DNA of 5,477 nucleotides from GCA-002701945 sp964442015 (GTDB lineage Bacteria > Fidelibacterota > Marinisomatia > Marinisomatales > TCS55), in NCBI GenBank assembly GCA_964442015.1, contig CAYTYA010000096.1, positions 1 through 5,477 on the forward strand, written 5' to 3'. Below are positions 4,721 to 5,477 of the stretch, one piece after another. The position numbers were made by a program, and so were the translations under genes. Below the pieces are notes generated by a model. That model saw only the letters and a list, made by a program, of their open reading frames with translations, searched no databases and was not told the DNA's origin. The stretch's first letter is position 1, and each line of letters starts with the position of its first letter.

Positions 4721-5477
4721 ATATTTCAGTATCGGTTTTATCTACACTTTGGTTTTTGCTCATCAACCCGTGATGGATATGGCACCGCGCTGGAGTGGAG
4801 GCTATGGTTTCCAAATCCGCTATGAAAGCTATGGTTCTGATCTTACTGTCAACGCAAAAGATATAAACGCTAGCTTTTTTCATAAAACGTACTTTTTGGA
4901 GGGGGTCTATACTTGGGATAGATCCGCACGAATTACTTTAAAGTTGCCTTACCAAATTATTGAAAAAAGAGATTCTGATATATTGTCAAAAAATAATTCA
5001 TTTGGTGATCTTATTATTGCAGTACCATTGAAGAAATACAATAATTATAAATCTTATACACAGAATATTGGCGTCACACCACAAGTAAAGATACCATTAG
5101 ATGAAAAAATGACTAATGTAACAGGCCCTTTTAGCGGTGGAGTCAGTCTATCATATAGTTCTGAATCATTTTCATTCTATCAACTATATGATATATTTAG
5201 TTGGTTTTATAACTATAAGGATCCATTACTTGGGTTGGATATTAATTTAGGTTTTCATCCATATCATGACAACGCTACTAATAAAGGTCTTTTTGTTATT
5301 TGGGACGCAACTTGTCGATGGGAAAATTCTTATACCATCATTCAAACCGGACCTGTATTCATGCTGTATAATCAAAATATAATGATGAGAGCAGAACTAA
5401 AGCTTCCGGTGATAGAGACTGGTGGAAAAAATAAATTATCTAAAGGGGTTTATATGAATATTGGGCTTGGGTTTGTG
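4716..5477 (+). CDS. Probable outer-membrane beta-barrel (transporter-like) protein, 3' end cut by window
   Basis: An open frame of 254 codons continues past the window edge. With the proposed ATT start the N-terminus is MKYFSIGFIYTLVFA, a short signal peptide, followed by HQPVMDMAPRWSGGYGFQ, which looks like the start of a mature exported protein. The rest alternates hydrophobic and polar residues with many aromatics (for example GYGFQIRYESYG, SGGVSLSYSSESFSF, GLDINLGFHPY), typical of beta-barrel strands. It resembles transporter-like barrel proteins of the MetA/phenol-degradation type (COG4313-like), an assignment from pattern only. Canonical starts in this frame (TTG 4749, GTG 4770, ATG 4773) would remove most or all of the signal peptide, so ATT at 4716 (or ATA at 4710) is preferred. 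It overlaps the HMA gene by 5 bases, pointing to coupled expression and a joint envelope metal role, perhaps efflux. Confidence 0.65.
   Translation, partial: MKYFSIGFIYTLVFAHQPVMDMAPRWSGGYGFQIRYESYGSDLTVNAKDINASFFHKTYFLEGVYTWDRSARITLKLPYQIIEKRDSDILSKNNSFGDLIIAVPLKKYNNYKSYTQNIGVTPQVKIPLDEKMTNVTGPFSGGVSLSYSSESFSFYQLYDIFSWFYNYKDPLLGLDINLGFHPYHDNATNKGLFVIWDATCRWENSYTIIQTGPVFMLYNQNIMMRAELKLPVIETGGKNKLSKGVYMNIGLGFV

Noticed and set aside
4653..4883. Minus-strand 76-codon ORF
   Set aside because: It is antisense to the end of the HMA gene and the start of the barrel gene, with no family resemblance.

Overview
The window is AT-rich DNA from an aerobic Gram-negative bacterium. Aerobic life is implied by two O2-dependent Fe(II) enzymes of aromatic amino acid metabolism and a heme-copper-oxidase-like membrane protein. 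A Gram-negative envelope is implied by a probable outer-membrane beta-barrel protein at the right edge. Most starts have clear purine-rich ribosome binding sites (GAGG, AAGG, GGAG), which argues against a typical Bacteroidota genome, but I cannot place the organism further.

Left block (34-2858, minus strand): a compact four-gene operon, in transcription order a VOC/glyoxalase-fold metalloenzyme, 4-hydroxyphenylpyruvate dioxygenase (hppD), phenylalanine 4-monooxygenase (phhA) and a small four-helix membrane protein resembling part of heme-copper oxidase subunit I. hppD/phhA and phhA/membrane protein each share one base in a TAATG junction, so translation is probably coupled. PhhA makes tyrosine from phenylalanine. 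After a transamination encoded elsewhere, HppD makes homogentisate. No homogentisate dioxygenase, pterin dehydratase or aminotransferase is recognised here. The leader upstream of the operon (about 2882-3013) is a large nested palindrome: 26-base outer arms enclosing two hairpins. It may be a structured 5' RNA or a small inverted-repeat element.

Middle (3045-4140): a minus-strand hemerythrin-like HHE protein with an unusual Cys-rich C-terminus, preceded by an 8-codon upstream ORF with its own ribosome binding site that ends in another TAATG junction. Next comes about 500 bases without a convincing gene. It contains a GC-raised 76-base dyad element (3739-3814) and a perfect 14-base palindrome (3848-3861).

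Right block (4141 to the end, plus strand): a likely metal-handling operon. It starts with a 48-residue protein with 18 cysteines (metallothionein-like), easily missed because a longer ORF in another frame covers most of it. Next is an exported protein with a heavy-metal-associated (HMA)-like CxxC motif. Last is a probable outer-membrane protein, cut by the window edge, whose only well-placed start appears to be the rare codon ATT. Together they suggest a cell-envelope plus cytoplasmic system for a soft metal such as copper. This metal cluster and the two unexplained palindromic elements are the most interesting parts of the window.
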